Source: Faecalibacterium sp. HTF-F
GTDB taxonomy: Bacteria; Bacillota; Clostridia; Oscillospirales; Ruminococcaceae
DNA length: 64,000 nucleotides
Assembly (NCBI RefSeq): GCF_023347535.1
Contig: NZ_CP094473.1
Location: forward strand, 682,001 to 746,000
Direction of reading: 5' to 3'
Positions 23,869 through 33,004 of this stretch are shown here, piece by piece (the stretch's first letter is position 1; each line of letters opens with the position of its first letter). The position numbers and the translations under genes are program-made. The notes beneath the pieces were generated by a model that worked only from the letters and a program-made list of their open reading frames with translations, had not been told where the DNA came from and did not search any database.

Positions 23869-24786
23869 ATGCAGATCATTTCACAGTTTGCGCCGCTGCC
23901 GCTGGCGCAGCCGGAAAAAGGCACCGCAGTGGCAATGGGCTTTTTTGACGGTATTCACATCGGCCACCGGGCAGTGATCAACGAGGCGGTGCAGTGGGCC
24001 GGAGCCAACGATGCAGCGCCGGCACTGTTCACCTTCAGGCTGCCGGTGGTGAACAAGATGAAGGGCAAACGGCTGCTGTCCACAGCAGATAAACACGCAC
24101 TGGTGGCAAGTCTTGGCGTGGAGTATTACCTCACGCCGGACTTTGAGGAGATCAAGGGCCTGACGCCGGAGCAGTTCGTGCTGGGCATCGTGCGGGACTG
24201 CCGCGCCCGGGCACTGGTCTGCGGCGAAAACTTCACCTTTGGGGCCAAAGCTGCCGGAAACCCGGAGCTGCTGCGCACCCTGTGCGAGCCGCTGGGCGTA
24301 AAGGTGATCGTGGTACCCATGGCGCAGTTTGAGGAAAAGCCGGTGTCCTCCACCCGCATCCGCACCGCGCTGGAAGGCGGCGACATCCCGGCAGCAAACG
24401 CCATGCTGGGGATGCCCTACGCCATCCGGTTCGAAGTGCAGCACGGTGCAGGTCTGGGCCACACGCTGGGGGTGCCCACCATCAACCAGCTGTACCCTGA
24501 GGGCTTCCAGCTGCCCCGCAGCGGCATCTATATCACCCGCACCTTCATCGGCGGCAAATGGTATCCTTCGGCCACCGGCCTTGGCAGCCGCCCCACCGTC
24601 AACGACGACGCCACCAAGGTGACCTGTGAGACCTTTATCCCGGGCTTTTCCGGCGACCTCTACGGCACCGACCCGGTGGTGGAGTTCCACGCCTACCTCA
24701 GCCCCAGCAAAAAGTTTGATACGCTGGACGAGCTGCGGGCCTGCATCAACAACGCTGCAAAGCGTGCGCAGGAATATTTTGCATAA
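23869..24786 (+). CDS. ribF: Bifunctional riboflavin kinase / FAD synthetase
   Basis: This 305-aa protein phosphorylates riboflavin to FMN and adenylylates FMN to FAD. The N-terminal nucleotidyltransferase domain shows GFFDGIHIGHRAVI (about 24-37) and VSSTRIRTALEGGDI (about 159-173). The C-terminal kinase domain shows GHTLGVPTINQLYP (about 198-211), with Asn-Gln where most have ATAN. Last gene of the operon, 67 bp after truB, with a hairpin (CACCCTCA with TGAGGGCG) in the gap and a terminator after it. Confidence 0.95.
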   Translation: MQIISQFAPLPLAQPEKGTAVAMGFFDGIHIGHRAVINEAVQWAGANDAAPALFTFRLPVVNKMKGKRLLSTADKHALVASLGVEYYLTPDFEEIKGLTPEQFVLGIVRDCRARALVCGENFTFGAKAAGNPELLRTLCEPLGVKVIVVPMAQFEEKPVSSTRIRTALEGGDIPAANAMLGMPYAIRFEVQHGAGLGHTLGVPTINQLYPEGFQLPRSGIYITRTFIGGKWYPSATGLGSRPTVNDDATKVTCETFIPGFSGDLYGTDPVVEFHAYLSPSKKFDTLDELRACINNAAKRAQEYFA

Positions 24787-24796
24787 GCGTGCATAA

Positions 24797-24847
24797 GAAA
24801 AAGACCTGTCCCTCCGGAGAACCCGGAAAGGCAGGTCTTTTTTTGCT
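24797..24847. terminator. Bidirectional terminator between ribF and tsaD
   Basis: AAAGACCTG pairs with CAGGTCTTT with A and T tracts on both sides; it lies between convergent genes. Confidence 0.8.
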
Positions 24848-24849
24848 GC

Positions 24850-25857
24850 TTATTCGTAGTCGATGGGTAAAGTGGGCAGGCCGTTCAGCTCCAGCCCGGC
24901 AGTGTGCCCGGCAATGTACTGGTAATACCCCTGCGCCGCGATCATAGCGCCGTTGTCACCGCAGAATTTCAGCTCCGGCAGGTAGACCTTGGCGCCCAGC
25001 TTCTGGGCACCATCGTTCACCAGCTGGCGCAGCCGTCCGTTGGCGGCAACGCCGCCTGCCAGACACACCTGCTTTGCACCGGTATCTGCAGCAGCCAGCA
25101 GCAGCTTTTCGGCCAGAATGCCCGCAATGCGCTCCTGAAAGCTGGCGGCAAGGTCGGGTACGTTCACTTCTTCGCCCTTCATCTGGGCCTTGTTCACCTC
25201 GTTCAGCACGGCGGTTTTCAGGCCGGAAAAGCTCACGTTGTATTTGCCCTCCACATGGGGCACCGGCAGGCGGTAAGCCTTGGGGTCGCCGGTCTTGGCG
25301 GCATTGGCCACGCTGGGGCCGCCGGGGTAGGGCAGACCCAGCGTGCGGGCTACTTTGTCAAAGGCTTCACCGGCGGCATCGTCCACCGTGTGGCCGAGGA
25401 TGTGGTAGTGGGTGTAGTCCTGCACCTCCACAATGTGGCTGTGGCCGCCGGAGGCCACCAGACAGAGGAAGGGTGGCTTCAGCTCCGGGTGGGTGAGGTA
25501 CAGTGCGGCAATGTGTCCGCGCAGGTGGTGCACCGGCACCAAAGGCTTATTGGCCGAGTAGGCCAGACCCTTGGCAAAATTCACGCCCACCAGCACTGCA
25601 CCGATCAGGCCCGGCGCAAAGGTGACGGCCACGGCATCCACATCGTCGATGGTCCTGCCTGCGTCCAGCAGGGCTTTTTTGACCGTGGCGCTGATAAATT
25701 CGCAGTGGCGGCGGCTAGCGATCTCCGGCACAACGCCGCCGTAAAGAGCCTGTTCTTTTACGCTGGTGGAGATGACGTTGCTCAGCAGGTGCCGGCCATC
25801 CTCCACCAGAGCTGCGGCGGTCTCGTCGCAGGTGGATTCAATTCCCAAAATAATCAT
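24850..25857 (-). CDS. tsaD: tRNA threonylcarbamoyladenosine transferase TsaD
   Basis: This 335-aa ASKHA-fold protein works with TsaB and TsaE to transfer the threonylcarbamoyl group to A37 of ANN-decoding tRNAs. It begins ILGIESTCDETAAALVEDG and has the metal motif HHLRGHIAALYL (about 110-121), the SGGHSHI loop (about 136) and the C-terminal DNGAMIAAQG motif. It starts 3 bp after the polA stop, so polA and tsaD share a transcript. Confidence 0.97.
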   Translation of the reverse strand: MIILGIESTCDETAAALVEDGRHLLSNVISTSVKEQALYGGVVPEIASRRHCEFISATVKKALLDAGRTIDDVDAVAVTFAPGLIGAVLVGVNFAKGLAYSANKPLVPVHHLRGHIAALYLTHPELKPPFLCLVASGGHSHIVEVQDYTHYHILGHTVDDAAGEAFDKVARTLGLPYPGGPSVANAAKTGDPKAYRLPVPHVEGKYNVSFSGLKTAVLNEVNKAQMKGEEVNVPDLAASFQERIAGILAEKLLLAAADTGAKQVCLAGGVAANGRLRQLVNDGAQKLGAKVYLPELKFCGDNGAMIAAQGYYQYIAGHTAGLELNGLPTLPIDYE

Positions 25858-25860
25858 GTT

Positions 25861-28434
25861 TTAGTGGGCCTCCAGCCAGTTTTTGCCTGCGTGCACATCG
25901 GTGCTCAGGGGCACGGCATACTGCACGCAGCCTTCCATTTCCTCCCGCAGGATCTGCGCAGCCTTTTCGGCTTCGGCCTGCGGGGCCTCTACGATCAGTT
26001 CATCGTGGACGGTCAGGATCAGGCGGCTTTCCATCTTTTCGTCCCGCAGCCGCTTCCACACCCGCACCATGGCCAGCTTGATGACGTCTGCCGCAGTGCC
26101 CTGAATGGGGGTGTTGCGGGCCATCCGCTCGCCGCTGGAGCGGACATTGAAGTTGGAGCTGGAAAGCTCCGGCAAGGCGCGGCGGCGGCCGAACAGGGTG
26201 GATACATAGCCCACGGCCTTGGCGTCCGCGATGGTCTTGTCCATGTAGCCGCTCACCTTGGGGAAGGCGGCCAGATAGTTCTTGAGGAAGGCGTCTGCTT
26301 CCTTCACGGTCACGCCGATGTCCTTGGCCAGACTGTAGGCACCCTTGCCGTACATGATGCCAAAGTTGATGGCCTTGGCAGAAGAGCGCAGACGGGAGGT
26401 GACCTCTTCCTGCGGGATACCGTAAATTTTTGCGGCGGTGCTGCGGTGGATGTCCTCACCGTTCAAAAATGCCTGCTGCATGTGCTCATCACCGGTAATG
26501 TGGGCCAGAATGCGTAGCTCGATCTGGCTGTAGTCGGCATCCACCAGCACACAGCCCGGCTTTGCCACAAAGTAGGCGCGCAGCTGGCTGCCCAGCTCGG
26601 TGCGGATGGGGATGTTCTGCAGGTTGGGGTTGTCGGAGGAGAGCCGTCCGGTGCGGGCCTCGGTCTGGTTGAAGGTGGAGTGGATACGGCCGTCCTCGCC
26701 GATCACCTTGAGCAGGCCCTCCACGTAGGTGGAGTTCAGCTTCTGGTAGGCACGGTACTGAAGAATGTCCTCCACCAGCGGGTAATCCCGCAGGCTTTCC
26801 AGCGTTTCGGCATCGGTGGACCAGCCGCGCTGGGTCTTTTTGCCGTGGGGCAGGCCCATGGTATCAAACAGCATCTCGCCCAATTGCTTCGGGCTGTTGG
26901 GGTTGAAGCTGGCGCTGCCGGTCTCCATGTGGATGCGGGTGAGCACCTGCTCCAGCTCGGTGCGCAGTTTCACGCCGAACTGCTCGATGCCGTCTTTGTC
27001 CACCAGCACGCCGGTGCGGGTCATATCGGCCAGCACCTGTGCCAGCGGGAACTCGATCTCGTTGTAAAGGGCGTCCTCTCCGCAGGCGGTGATCTCGGCC
27101 TTCATCTTGCTGAACAGATCGGCAAGGCGGCCTGCGTCCGGGTAATCGGTGCAGGTAAAGGCGGCCGAGGCGCGGTAGCTGGACACCAGTTCACCGATCT
27201 GATATTTGGAGGCAGAAGCGTCCAGCAGGTAGGCGGCAAGCTTGCCGTCCCACACGATGCTGCTGCCCCAGCCGCCTGCGGCCATGGCTTTGGCGTACAG
27301 CGGCGCGGAGTTGAACACCTCCAGCGTTACGTCTGCGTTGTCCAGCAGGCGCACAAGGTCGGCGTCCTCCAGCGGGTAAACGGTGCAGTCCTGCACGGCG
27401 TACCAGCTTTCCGGCTGCAACACCACGTTGCGGGTGCCCTGCTTGCCCATGACGGCGGGGCGGGAGGCAACCAGATAGGTGCCGGAAGGAGCCAGCGGCA
27501 GGGCTTCCAGCTCTGCCTGTGCAAGCTCGATGCCGTCCTCGCCTTCCGGTGCAGCAGGGACAACGCCGGCCAGCCCAAAGCGGGGAATGAGGGAGTGGAT
27601 CTCCAGCTCCTGCAAAAGGCGCACAGCCTCAGCCTTGCGGCCTTCGCCCACCTTGTAAGAGCCCTCGGCGGTGTCAATGGGCGCATCGGTGCGGATGGTG
27701 CCCAGCGTGTGGCTCAGCTCGGCCATTTCGCGGCATTCAAGAAGGTGCTCCCGCTGTTTGGGCTTGATGCGCTTGTCGTCGATGTGCTCGTACACACCCT
27801 CCAGCGAACCGAAGTTCTGCACCAGAGACAGAGCGGTCTTTTCGCCGATGCCCCGCACGCCCGGGATATTATCGGAGGCATCGCCCATCAGGCTCTTCAC
27901 CTCAATGAGCTGTCTGGGCTGGATGCCGTATTTTTCCTGAATGGCGTCCACATCCATCGTCACCGTTTTGCTGCGTCCCATGACAGTGGCGGCAAGCAGC
28001 ACAGTGGTGGTGTCACTGACCAGCTGCAGGCTGTCCCGGTCTCCCGTAGCAAGAAAGCAGTCGTCCTTCCGGGCGGCACAGGCAGTGGCCAGTGTGCCAA
28101 GGATGTCGTCCGCCTCCCAGCCCTCGGCAGTGACGGTGCGGTAGCCAAGGTCTGCCAGCAGCTCCTTGAGCACCGGCATCTGCTGTGCCAGCTCTTCAGG
28201 CATGCCGTGACGGGTGGCTTTGTAGCCATCATACATTTTGTGGCGGAAGGTGGGGGCCTTCAGGTCAAAGGCCACGGCCACCTCGTCGGGTTCACACTCC
28301 TTGAGCAGGGAGAGCAGGATATTCAGAAAGCCATAGATGGCGTTGGTGTATCGTCCGTCCTTGGTGGTCAGCAGCTTGATGCCGAAAAAGGCGCGGTTGG
28401 CAATGCTGTTGCCGTCAATGACCAGTAAACGCAT
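25861..28434 (-). CDS. polA: DNA polymerase I
   Basis: This 857-aa protein removes primers and fills gaps. It has an intact 5'-3' exonuclease domain (residues 1-290; LLVIDGNSIANRAFFG at the start, GDASDNIPGVRGIGEKTA near 190), a middle 3'-5' exonuclease-like domain (about 300-470) that lacks the DxE metal-binding motif and so is probably non-proofreading as in Bacillus, and the polymerase domain with motif A DADYSQIELRILAH (about 630), motif B RSSAKAINFGIMYG and motif C TVHDELIVEAP. I chose the ATG at 28434 because GGAGG lies 9 nt upstream. Confidence 0.97.
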   Translation of the reverse strand: MRLLVIDGNSIANRAFFGIKLLTTKDGRYTNAIYGFLNILLSLLKECEPDEVAVAFDLKAPTFRHKMYDGYKATRHGMPEELAQQMPVLKELLADLGYRTVTAEGWEADDILGTLATACAARKDDCFLATGDRDSLQLVSDTTTVLLAATVMGRSKTVTMDVDAIQEKYGIQPRQLIEVKSLMGDASDNIPGVRGIGEKTALSLVQNFGSLEGVYEHIDDKRIKPKQREHLLECREMAELSHTLGTIRTDAPIDTAEGSYKVGEGRKAEAVRLLQELEIHSLIPRFGLAGVVPAAPEGEDGIELAQAELEALPLAPSGTYLVASRPAVMGKQGTRNVVLQPESWYAVQDCTVYPLEDADLVRLLDNADVTLEVFNSAPLYAKAMAAGGWGSSIVWDGKLAAYLLDASASKYQIGELVSSYRASAAFTCTDYPDAGRLADLFSKMKAEITACGEDALYNEIEFPLAQVLADMTRTGVLVDKDGIEQFGVKLRTELEQVLTRIHMETGSASFNPNSPKQLGEMLFDTMGLPHGKKTQRGWSTDAETLESLRDYPLVEDILQYRAYQKLNSTYVEGLLKVIGEDGRIHSTFNQTEARTGRLSSDNPNLQNIPIRTELGSQLRAYFVAKPGCVLVDADYSQIELRILAHITGDEHMQQAFLNGEDIHRSTAAKIYGIPQEEVTSRLRSSAKAINFGIMYGKGAYSLAKDIGVTVKEADAFLKNYLAAFPKVSGYMDKTIADAKAVGYVSTLFGRRRALPELSSSNFNVRSSGERMARNTPIQGTAADVIKLAMVRVWKRLRDEKMESRLILTVHDELIVEAPQAEAEKAAQILREEMEGCVQYAVPLSTDVHAGKNWLEAH

Positions 28435-28569
28435 AGTCGTGTTCCTCCGTTGCATTATTACTCATTTTATAGTATAACACAAAACCGCACCCAGCGGGGG
28501 ATTTTTGCGTAAAAAACTGCAACAGGAGCACGAGCGTTTTTGCCTGTAATTTGCAAAAAGAATGTCAAA

Positions 28570-28600
28570 CGAAAACTGCCGTCTCGAAAGGCGGCAGTTG
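28570..28600 (-). terminator. Terminator of the ferredoxin gene
   Basis: AACTGCCG pairs with CGGCAGTT; on the minus strand TTTTCGTTT follows. Confidence 0.75.
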
Positions 28601-28681
28601 AGGTGCTGTCTGCAGGTGGTCGTGCTTCCCTCCGGCAAGCACCGGGAGAGCGTAAAAACGTATTGCCGGATCGTCGAGCGT

Positions 28682-28870
28682 TTATTCCTCGATCCGGATA
28701 GCGCTCACCGGGCAGGCATTGGCGGCATCCACGGCCTGCGGCACCTCCTCCGGCGGGATCGGCCCGGGCTCGGCCACTGCCAGAACGCCCTCCATGTGGA
28801 ACACGGCGGGGCATAGCCCGGCACACTGGGTGCAGCCGATGCAAAGGTCGGGGTCAACGTATGCGTTCAT
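28682..28870 (-). CDS. Single-cluster 4Fe-4S ferredoxin
   Basis: This 62-aa electron carrier has the cluster motif CIGCTQCAGLCP (Cys 10, 13, 16, with an extra Cys 20) and a distant CPVSAI cysteine (Cys 53), the pattern of one-cluster ferredoxins of the Fer4_13/15 type. It probably serves an oxidoreductase encoded elsewhere, since no partner is next to it. GGAGG lies about 8 nt upstream of the ATG at 28870. Confidence 0.92.
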   Translation of the reverse strand: MNAYVDPDLCIGCTQCAGLCPAVFHMEGVLAVAEPGPIPPEEVPQAVDAANACPVSAIRIEE

Positions 28871-28985
28871 AGAAAAAACCTCCTTGTGATCTTGCCTTGC
28901 AGGCAGTATGGCCCGTCTGGCTGCGAATTATGCCTATGCAACGGCCCGCAGCTGTGGTAAAATAGACTTTCAGGAGGGAAGTACC

Positions 28986-29327
28986 ATGAACATTCAGATC
29001 TTCGGCACCAGCAAGTGCTTTGATACCAAAAAGGCCCAGCGCTATTTCAAGGAGCGGGGGGTCAAATTCCAGATGATCGACCTGAAGGAAAAAGAAATGA
29101 GCCGCGGCGAGTTCGACAACGTGGCCCGGGCGCTGGGCGGCTGGGAAAAGCTGGTGAACCCCAAGGCCAAGGATAAGCAGACCCTTGCACTTCTGGATGC
29201 ACTGGTGGACTGGCAGAAAGAGGACAAGCTGTTTGAAAACCAGCAGCTGTTTTTAACGCCCATCGTGCGCAATGGACGTCAGGCGACCGTGGGCTATCAG
29301 CCCGATGTCTGGAAAAGCTGGGAATGA
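28986..29327 (+). CDS. ArsC/Spx-like thioredoxin-fold protein
   Basis: This 113-aa protein matches the ArsC/YffB family: a thioredoxin fold starting MNIQIFGTSKCFDTKKAQRY with a single cysteine (Cys11) followed by Phe, so neither the CxxC of Spx nor other cysteines are present. It also has the GGWEKLVNP and FLTPIVRNGR motifs. The family includes glutathione-dependent arsenate reductases, but most such proteins have unknown substrates and no ars genes are nearby. CAGGAGGG precedes the ATG. Confidence 0.8.
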   Translation: MNIQIFGTSKCFDTKKAQRYFKERGVKFQMIDLKEKEMSRGEFDNVARALGGWEKLVNPKAKDKQTLALLDALVDWQKEDKLFENQQLFLTPIVRNGRQATVGYQPDVWKSWE

Positions 29328-29365
29328 TGCAAGCCGCATCCATTCGGTGCACTCCGCGTACTTTC

Positions 29366-29390
29366 ACAAAAAAACCACGGGCATGGTTTT
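29366..29390 (+). terminator. Weak terminator after the ArsC-like gene
   Basis: AAAACCA pairs with TGGTTTT. Its T run is part of the -35 box of the next promoter. Confidence 0.5.
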
Positions 29391-29417
29391 GCACAATGGG
29401 CCGGTATGTGGTATACT
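29389..29417 (+). promoter_or_regulatory. Promoter of the membrane-anchored protein gene
   Basis: TTGCAC, 17-nt spacer, TATACT, 42 nt before the start codon at 29459. Confidence 0.65.
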
Positions 29418-29458
29418 GAATACTGTACCATTTGACAACCCTGGGAGATACAACAAAC

Positions 29459-30364
29459 ATGAAACATTCTATTACCCCTGAAGAACATGCACGCGTGCAG
29501 CGCCGCCGCGGGCGTCAGGCACTGGGCCTTCTGGTCGCCATTCTGGTGGTCGTGGGTTTTGTTACCGTGCTGCGGGCCGGTGTGGGCGCTGTGGCCAACC
29601 TGTTCGACGATACGGCACAGAAGCAGGAATATGAGGATAAGCTGGAAGGGCTGGTGCTGTTCGACCCCATGCCCTTTGACGGCATTGAGAACATCGACGA
29701 CCTGACCCTGCGCGAGGCAGCGGTGTGGGGCTGCATCTACAGCATTCAGGAAACGCAGGGCGGCTTTGACAACTACAATACCGACCCCGACACCGAACAG
29801 CTGCTGCTGCCCTCACTGGATGTGGACGCTTACCTTGCAAAGCTGCTGGGCCCGGGCTTCAAGCTGACCCACCGCAGCTTTGAGATGGAGGATATGACCA
29901 TCGAATTCGACGATGCCACCCAGTGCTACAAGATCCCCGTCACCGGCACCGTGGGCTATTACCGTGCAGTGGTGACCAAGCTGTTCAAGCGCAGCGGCAA
30001 GTTGCACGTTACGGTGGGCTATATCCCCACTGCAAGCAACGACGACAGCATCATCAATGTGTCCTCGGATACGCCCACCAAGTACATGGACTATCTGTTC
30101 GAGCGTCAGAGCGGCAGCTGGTATCTCACCGGCCTGACCGAGAGCGAGACCAAGGCCGAGAGCACCGACAGCACATCTGCCGCAAGCCTGCCGGAGCCCA
30201 TGGCAGAAAGCGATGTGCAGGATGCCATCCTTGCCACAGCCGGTTCGGATGCAGCAGATTCGGCGGCTTCTGCCGTTGAGCCGGAGGCACAGGCTGAAAA
30301 CAGCGCAGACAGCGCCGTGGCCGAAGCCCCTGCTGCGGACGATGCCGCCAGCACCGCAGCGTAA
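29459..30364 (+). CDS. Membrane-anchored extracytoplasmic protein of unknown function
   Basis: This 301-aa protein has a basic cytoplasmic N-terminus (VQRRRGRQ), one membrane segment (about 21-45), an extracytoplasmic domain (about 60-225) and an Ala/Ser/Glu/Asp-rich low-complexity tail (about 226-301) likely to be disordered. The folded part includes TLREAAVWGCIYSIQE and GTVGYYRAVVTKLFKRSGKL. I do not recognise a domain. The start at 29459 follows CTGGGAGATAC and is preceded by a clear promoter. It is a single-gene unit closed by a strong terminator. Confidence 0.7.
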   Translation: MKHSITPEEHARVQRRRGRQALGLLVAILVVVGFVTVLRAGVGAVANLFDDTAQKQEYEDKLEGLVLFDPMPFDGIENIDDLTLREAAVWGCIYSIQETQGGFDNYNTDPDTEQLLLPSLDVDAYLAKLLGPGFKLTHRSFEMEDMTIEFDDATQCYKIPVTGTVGYYRAVVTKLFKRSGKLHVTVGYIPTASNDDSIINVSSDTPTKYMDYLFERQSGSWYLTGLTESETKAESTDSTSAASLPEPMAESDVQDAILATAGSDAADSAASAVEPEAQAENSADSAVAEAPAADDAASTAA

Positions 30365-30376
30365 AAACACAAATAC

Positions 30377-30417
30377 AAAAGGGACCGCTGCATAGTTTTG
30401 GTGCAGCGGTCCCTTTT
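30377..30417 (+). terminator. Strong terminator
   Basis: A 16-bp perfect stem (AAAAGGGACCGCTGCA and complement) with T tail, 13 nt after the gene stop. Confidence 0.85.
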
Positions 30418-30430
30418 GCGTTTTGACCAT

Positions 30431-30531
30431 ATTCAGCGGAAATAGTATTTATAATTTGCACCCCGGGAAAATCTGCGGATTTTCCCGGGGTGCTTCTTTA
30501 CGGCAGGGGTGCAGCGGAAAATGGCTTCCTG
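30431..30531. repeat. MITE-like element fragment with palindrome (copy C)
   Basis: TCAGCGGAAATAGTATTT, the palindrome at 30458-30493, then TTCTTTACGG and GTGCAGCGGAAAATGGC, which resemble parts of copy B. No terminal inverted repeat is seen, so the copy is partial. Confidence 0.6.
30458..30493. repeat. 36-nt perfect palindrome, TGCG centre (unit 5)
   Basis: 16-bp perfect arms (GCACCCCGGGAAAATC and complement) around TGCG. Because it lies 46 bp past a minus-strand gene end, it could also act as a terminator. Confidence 0.8.
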
Positions 30532-30539
30532 CCTGTGTG

Positions 30540-31541
30540 TTATTTCAGATCGAACCGTACCACCACCAGCCGATACCACAGATACGGCACCATGTTCCAG
30601 ATCATCCACAGCTCCATCAGAATGTAGTTGGGCAGGTCTCTCAGGCGGAAGGGCCGCTTGCCCAGCTTGCCGGCTTTCAGCAGGGCAAAGGCCTCGTGCA
30701 TCCCCTTGTCCCAGCTTTCCCCAAAGCCCTGCTTGTGGAACTTGTAGCACTTGAGCAGGTAGCCTGCAGCCAGAGGGATAAAGTTGAGCACCAGCATCAG
30801 CAGCGGCTCATTCTTGAGGGGCAGAAGGATGCTGTTGCGGCCGCTCTGCTGGCTTTTGAAAGCGTTGTACCGCACCGCACCGGTGCTGGCACCGCAGATG
30901 TGGTAGCATCTGGCAGTAGGGCAGAGCAGATTTTTATAGCCTGCATTGTTGGCACGCCAGCTCAGATCCACATCCTCAAAATAGGCAAAGAAGTTCTCGT
31001 CAAAATTGCCGATCTCGTCCAGAATGCTCTTGCGGTAGAGCGCCGCACCGCCGCAGGCTGAGAAGATGCGCCTGCACTTTGTGTAGCGGCTGGCGCGGCG
31101 GCCATCACCGGTCTTGCAGGCAAAGCCCATCCATGTGACATAATCGCCCGCGTCGTCGGCCAGCTCCCGGTCAAAGTGACGGATCATCAGGCTCTGCACT
31201 GCAAAAATTTTCGGGTCGGTCTCGGCGGTGCGGATGAGCTCGGCCAGCCACTGGGGTTCGGCAAAGGCGTCGTTGTTGAACAGCACCACATACTCGCTGT
31301 CGGCCAGAGCAATGCCCTGATTCACCGCGTGGGAAAAGCCGGTGTTGGTGCCGTTTTCAATGAGGGTGAAATTTTCGCGGCTGCAATAGCTGCGGGCCTG
31401 CTCCAGACTTTCGTCGGTGGAGCCGTTGTCCACCACGATAAGCCGGAAGCTCTGCTCAGTCTGGGCGTAGACCGACTCGATGGAATCCTTGAGCCAGCCC
31501 TTGCCGTTGATGTTCGGGATCACGATGGTCGCTTTATACAT
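30540..31541 (-). CDS. Family 2 glycosyltransferase
   Basis: This 333-aa protein has a GT-A fold domain (residues 1-240): ATIVIPNINGKGWL at the start, VVDNGSTDESLEQA (about 37-50), FNNDAF (about 87, the DxD-like site) and EDVDLSWR (about 193-200, the general-base region). Such enzymes of the rhamnosyltransferase-like branch add sugars to cell-surface polysaccharides. Hydrophobic C-terminal helices (about 245-265 and 305-325) suggest membrane association. The ATG at 31541 has GGAGTG upstream. No other polysaccharide genes are adjacent. Confidence 0.9.
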   Translation of the reverse strand: MYKATIVIPNINGKGWLKDSIESVYAQTEQSFRLIVVDNGSTDESLEQARSYCSRENFTLIENGTNTGFSHAVNQGIALADSEYVVLFNNDAFAEPQWLAELIRTAETDPKIFAVQSLMIRHFDRELADDAGDYVTWMGFACKTGDGRRASRYTKCRRIFSACGGAALYRKSILDEIGNFDENFFAYFEDVDLSWRANNAGYKNLLCPTARCYHICGASTGAVRYNAFKSQQSGRNSILLPLKNEPLLMLVLNFIPLAAGYLLKCYKFHKQGFGESWDKGMHEAFALLKAGKLGKRPFRLRDLPNYILMELWMIWNMVPYLWYRLVVVRFDLK

Positions 31542-31595
31542 AAAGACACTCCTAAGTCTGTGCACAATTACAATGCCAGTATAGCATATCCCGGC

Positions 31596-31627
31596 GCAAA
31601 AAGAAACCGCATCCCAGTAGGATGCGG
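31596..31627 (-). terminator. Terminator of the DUF4358-like lipoprotein gene
   Basis: CCGCATCC pairs with GGATGCGG; on the minus strand TTTCTTTTTG follows. Confidence 0.8.
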
Positions 31628-31644
31628 CGTTTGCAGGGCAGAAA

Positions 31645-32202
31645 TTATGCGGCAAGGGCTTTTTCGATGTTGGAAAGAATGGTGTCGTGATCCTCAGCAC
31701 ACACCAGGATCACCTCGCCGGTGGGGGCTACGGTGACGGTGGCTGCCTTGGCGACCTGATACTGGTCCTCAAGGTAGTGCTCCATGGACTGCTGTTCGCT
31801 CTGAACATAGGCTTCCAGTGCGGCCTTTACAGCGTCGGTCTTGCCCTCGGCGGGCTTCACGATGGCTATAGCGTAGCTGCGCACCATCATGGAGGAAACC
31901 GAGGCGGCAAAGCTCTCGTAGCTGCCGTCCTCAAGGCCCAGCAGGGGGAACACGATGTCTTTCAGCTCGTCGTTCAGCTGGTCGGCCTCGTACTCGGCGC
32001 TGTAGCCGTCGATGGCGGTGAATTTGCCGTCTTCCCCCTTGGTAAAGATCATATCGTACTCGTTGTCCTCGTCGGTGCGGGCGTCGTGGATGATCTGGGA
32101 GTAGTTTTTGGGGGCGGCAGAGTCGGCCTTGCTGCCGGCAGAGCAGCCCACAAGGGCAAACAGGCACAGACCGGCAAGCAGTGCGGCGATGATACGTTTC
32201 AT
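31645..32202 (-). CDS. Lipoprotein, DUF4358-like
   Basis: This 185-aa protein has a lipoprotein signal (LLAGLCLFALVGCS, lipobox cysteine at about 20), so it should be anchored to the outer face of the membrane. The mature part (TDEDNEYDMIFTK, SSMMVRSYAIAIVKPAEGK, EVILVCAEDHDTILSNIEKAL) resembles DUF4358, whose function is unknown. The ATG at 32202 has AAAGGAA upstream. It is followed by its own terminator and stands alone. Confidence 0.75.
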   Translation of the reverse strand: MKRIIAALLAGLCLFALVGCSAGSKADSAAPKNYSQIIHDARTDEDNEYDMIFTKGEDGKFTAIDGYSAEYEADQLNDELKDIVFPLLGLEDGSYESFAASVSSMMVRSYAIAIVKPAEGKTDAVKAALEAYVQSEQQSMEHYLEDQYQVAKAATVTVAPTGEVILVCAEDHDTILSNIEKALAA

Positions 32203-32349
32203 AAATGCATTCCTTTCCTGTGTAAAAACAGCTTCTGAAAACAGGTGCGGCGGCTTGGCATTAGTGTGTGCCGTTTTGCGCCTGCTATCCGTAATACGAA
32301 CCACATCCCGGCAGGATTGCACTGCAAACGTAACCTTTTTATGAACGGC

Positions 32350-32790
32350 TCACAGCATCAGGGCGTCCAGCTCGCCATGGTTCACGGGCGTGGAGAGAAT
32401 GATCTGGGTGCTGGTGGTGCCCAGCTTCTGGAACTGCAGGATCAGATGCTCCAGCTGGGGCATGCTTCCGCAGCTCACCTTGACAAGAAAGGTGTAGGCA
32501 CCGGTGACGTGGTAGCACTGCAGTACCTCCTTGCTGTTCTGCAGCAGCTCCAGAAAGGCGTCCTGCTTGGACGGTGCCACCGAAAGGCTGATGAGGGCGT
32601 CCACGTACACGCGGTCGGCGGGGCGGTTCAGTGTGACGGTGTAGCCGCTGATGATGCCGTCCGTCTCCAGCTTGTGGATGCGGCTGGACACCGCAGGGCT
32701 GGTCAGCGATATCTGCTCGGCGATCTCCTTGACCGGCATACGGGCATTCTTGGCAAGCAGGGAGAGAATCTTGCGATCCAGATCATCCAT
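32350..32790 (-). CDS. Lrp/AsnC-family transcriptional regulator
   Basis: This 146-aa protein has an N-terminal winged helix-turn-helix (LDRKILSLLAKNARMPVKEI, then SPAVSSRIHKLETDGIISGY, residues 3-52) and a C-terminal RAM/ligand-binding domain (about 64-140). Members sense amino acids and form octamers that wrap DNA. The ATG at 32790 has AAAAGGAG upstream. No target operon is adjacent; the strong divergent promoter at 32971 drives a small RNA. Confidence 0.92.
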   Translation of the reverse strand: MDDLDRKILSLLAKNARMPVKEIAEQISLTSPAVSSRIHKLETDGIISGYTVTLNRPADRVYVDALISLSVAPSKQDAFLELLQNSKEVLQCYHVTGAYTFLVKVSCGSMPQLEHLILQFQKLGTTSTQIILSTPVNHGELDALML

Positions 32791-32970
32791 GGGAATACTC
32801 CTTTTTGAAAATATGTTGGATTGTATAAAATTTTTTGAAAGTAAAGTTTTATTGTTGGTGCAAACATACAAATGCTGAAAAGGTTTGCTTTTGCTTGGGT
32901 TTGTGTTAATTATATAAAGTTTTGATGGAAAAGTAAAGACTTAATTTAAAGCAAAACCGGAAAAATCTGT

Positions 32971-32998
32971 TTGACAAGAAAACAAAAAGGGGTATAAT
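32971..32998 (+). promoter_or_regulatory. Consensus promoter of a small RNA
   Basis: Perfect TTGACA, 16-nt spacer, perfect TATAAT: among the best promoters in the window. Confidence 0.8.
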
Positions 32999-33004
32999 AC
33001 ATCA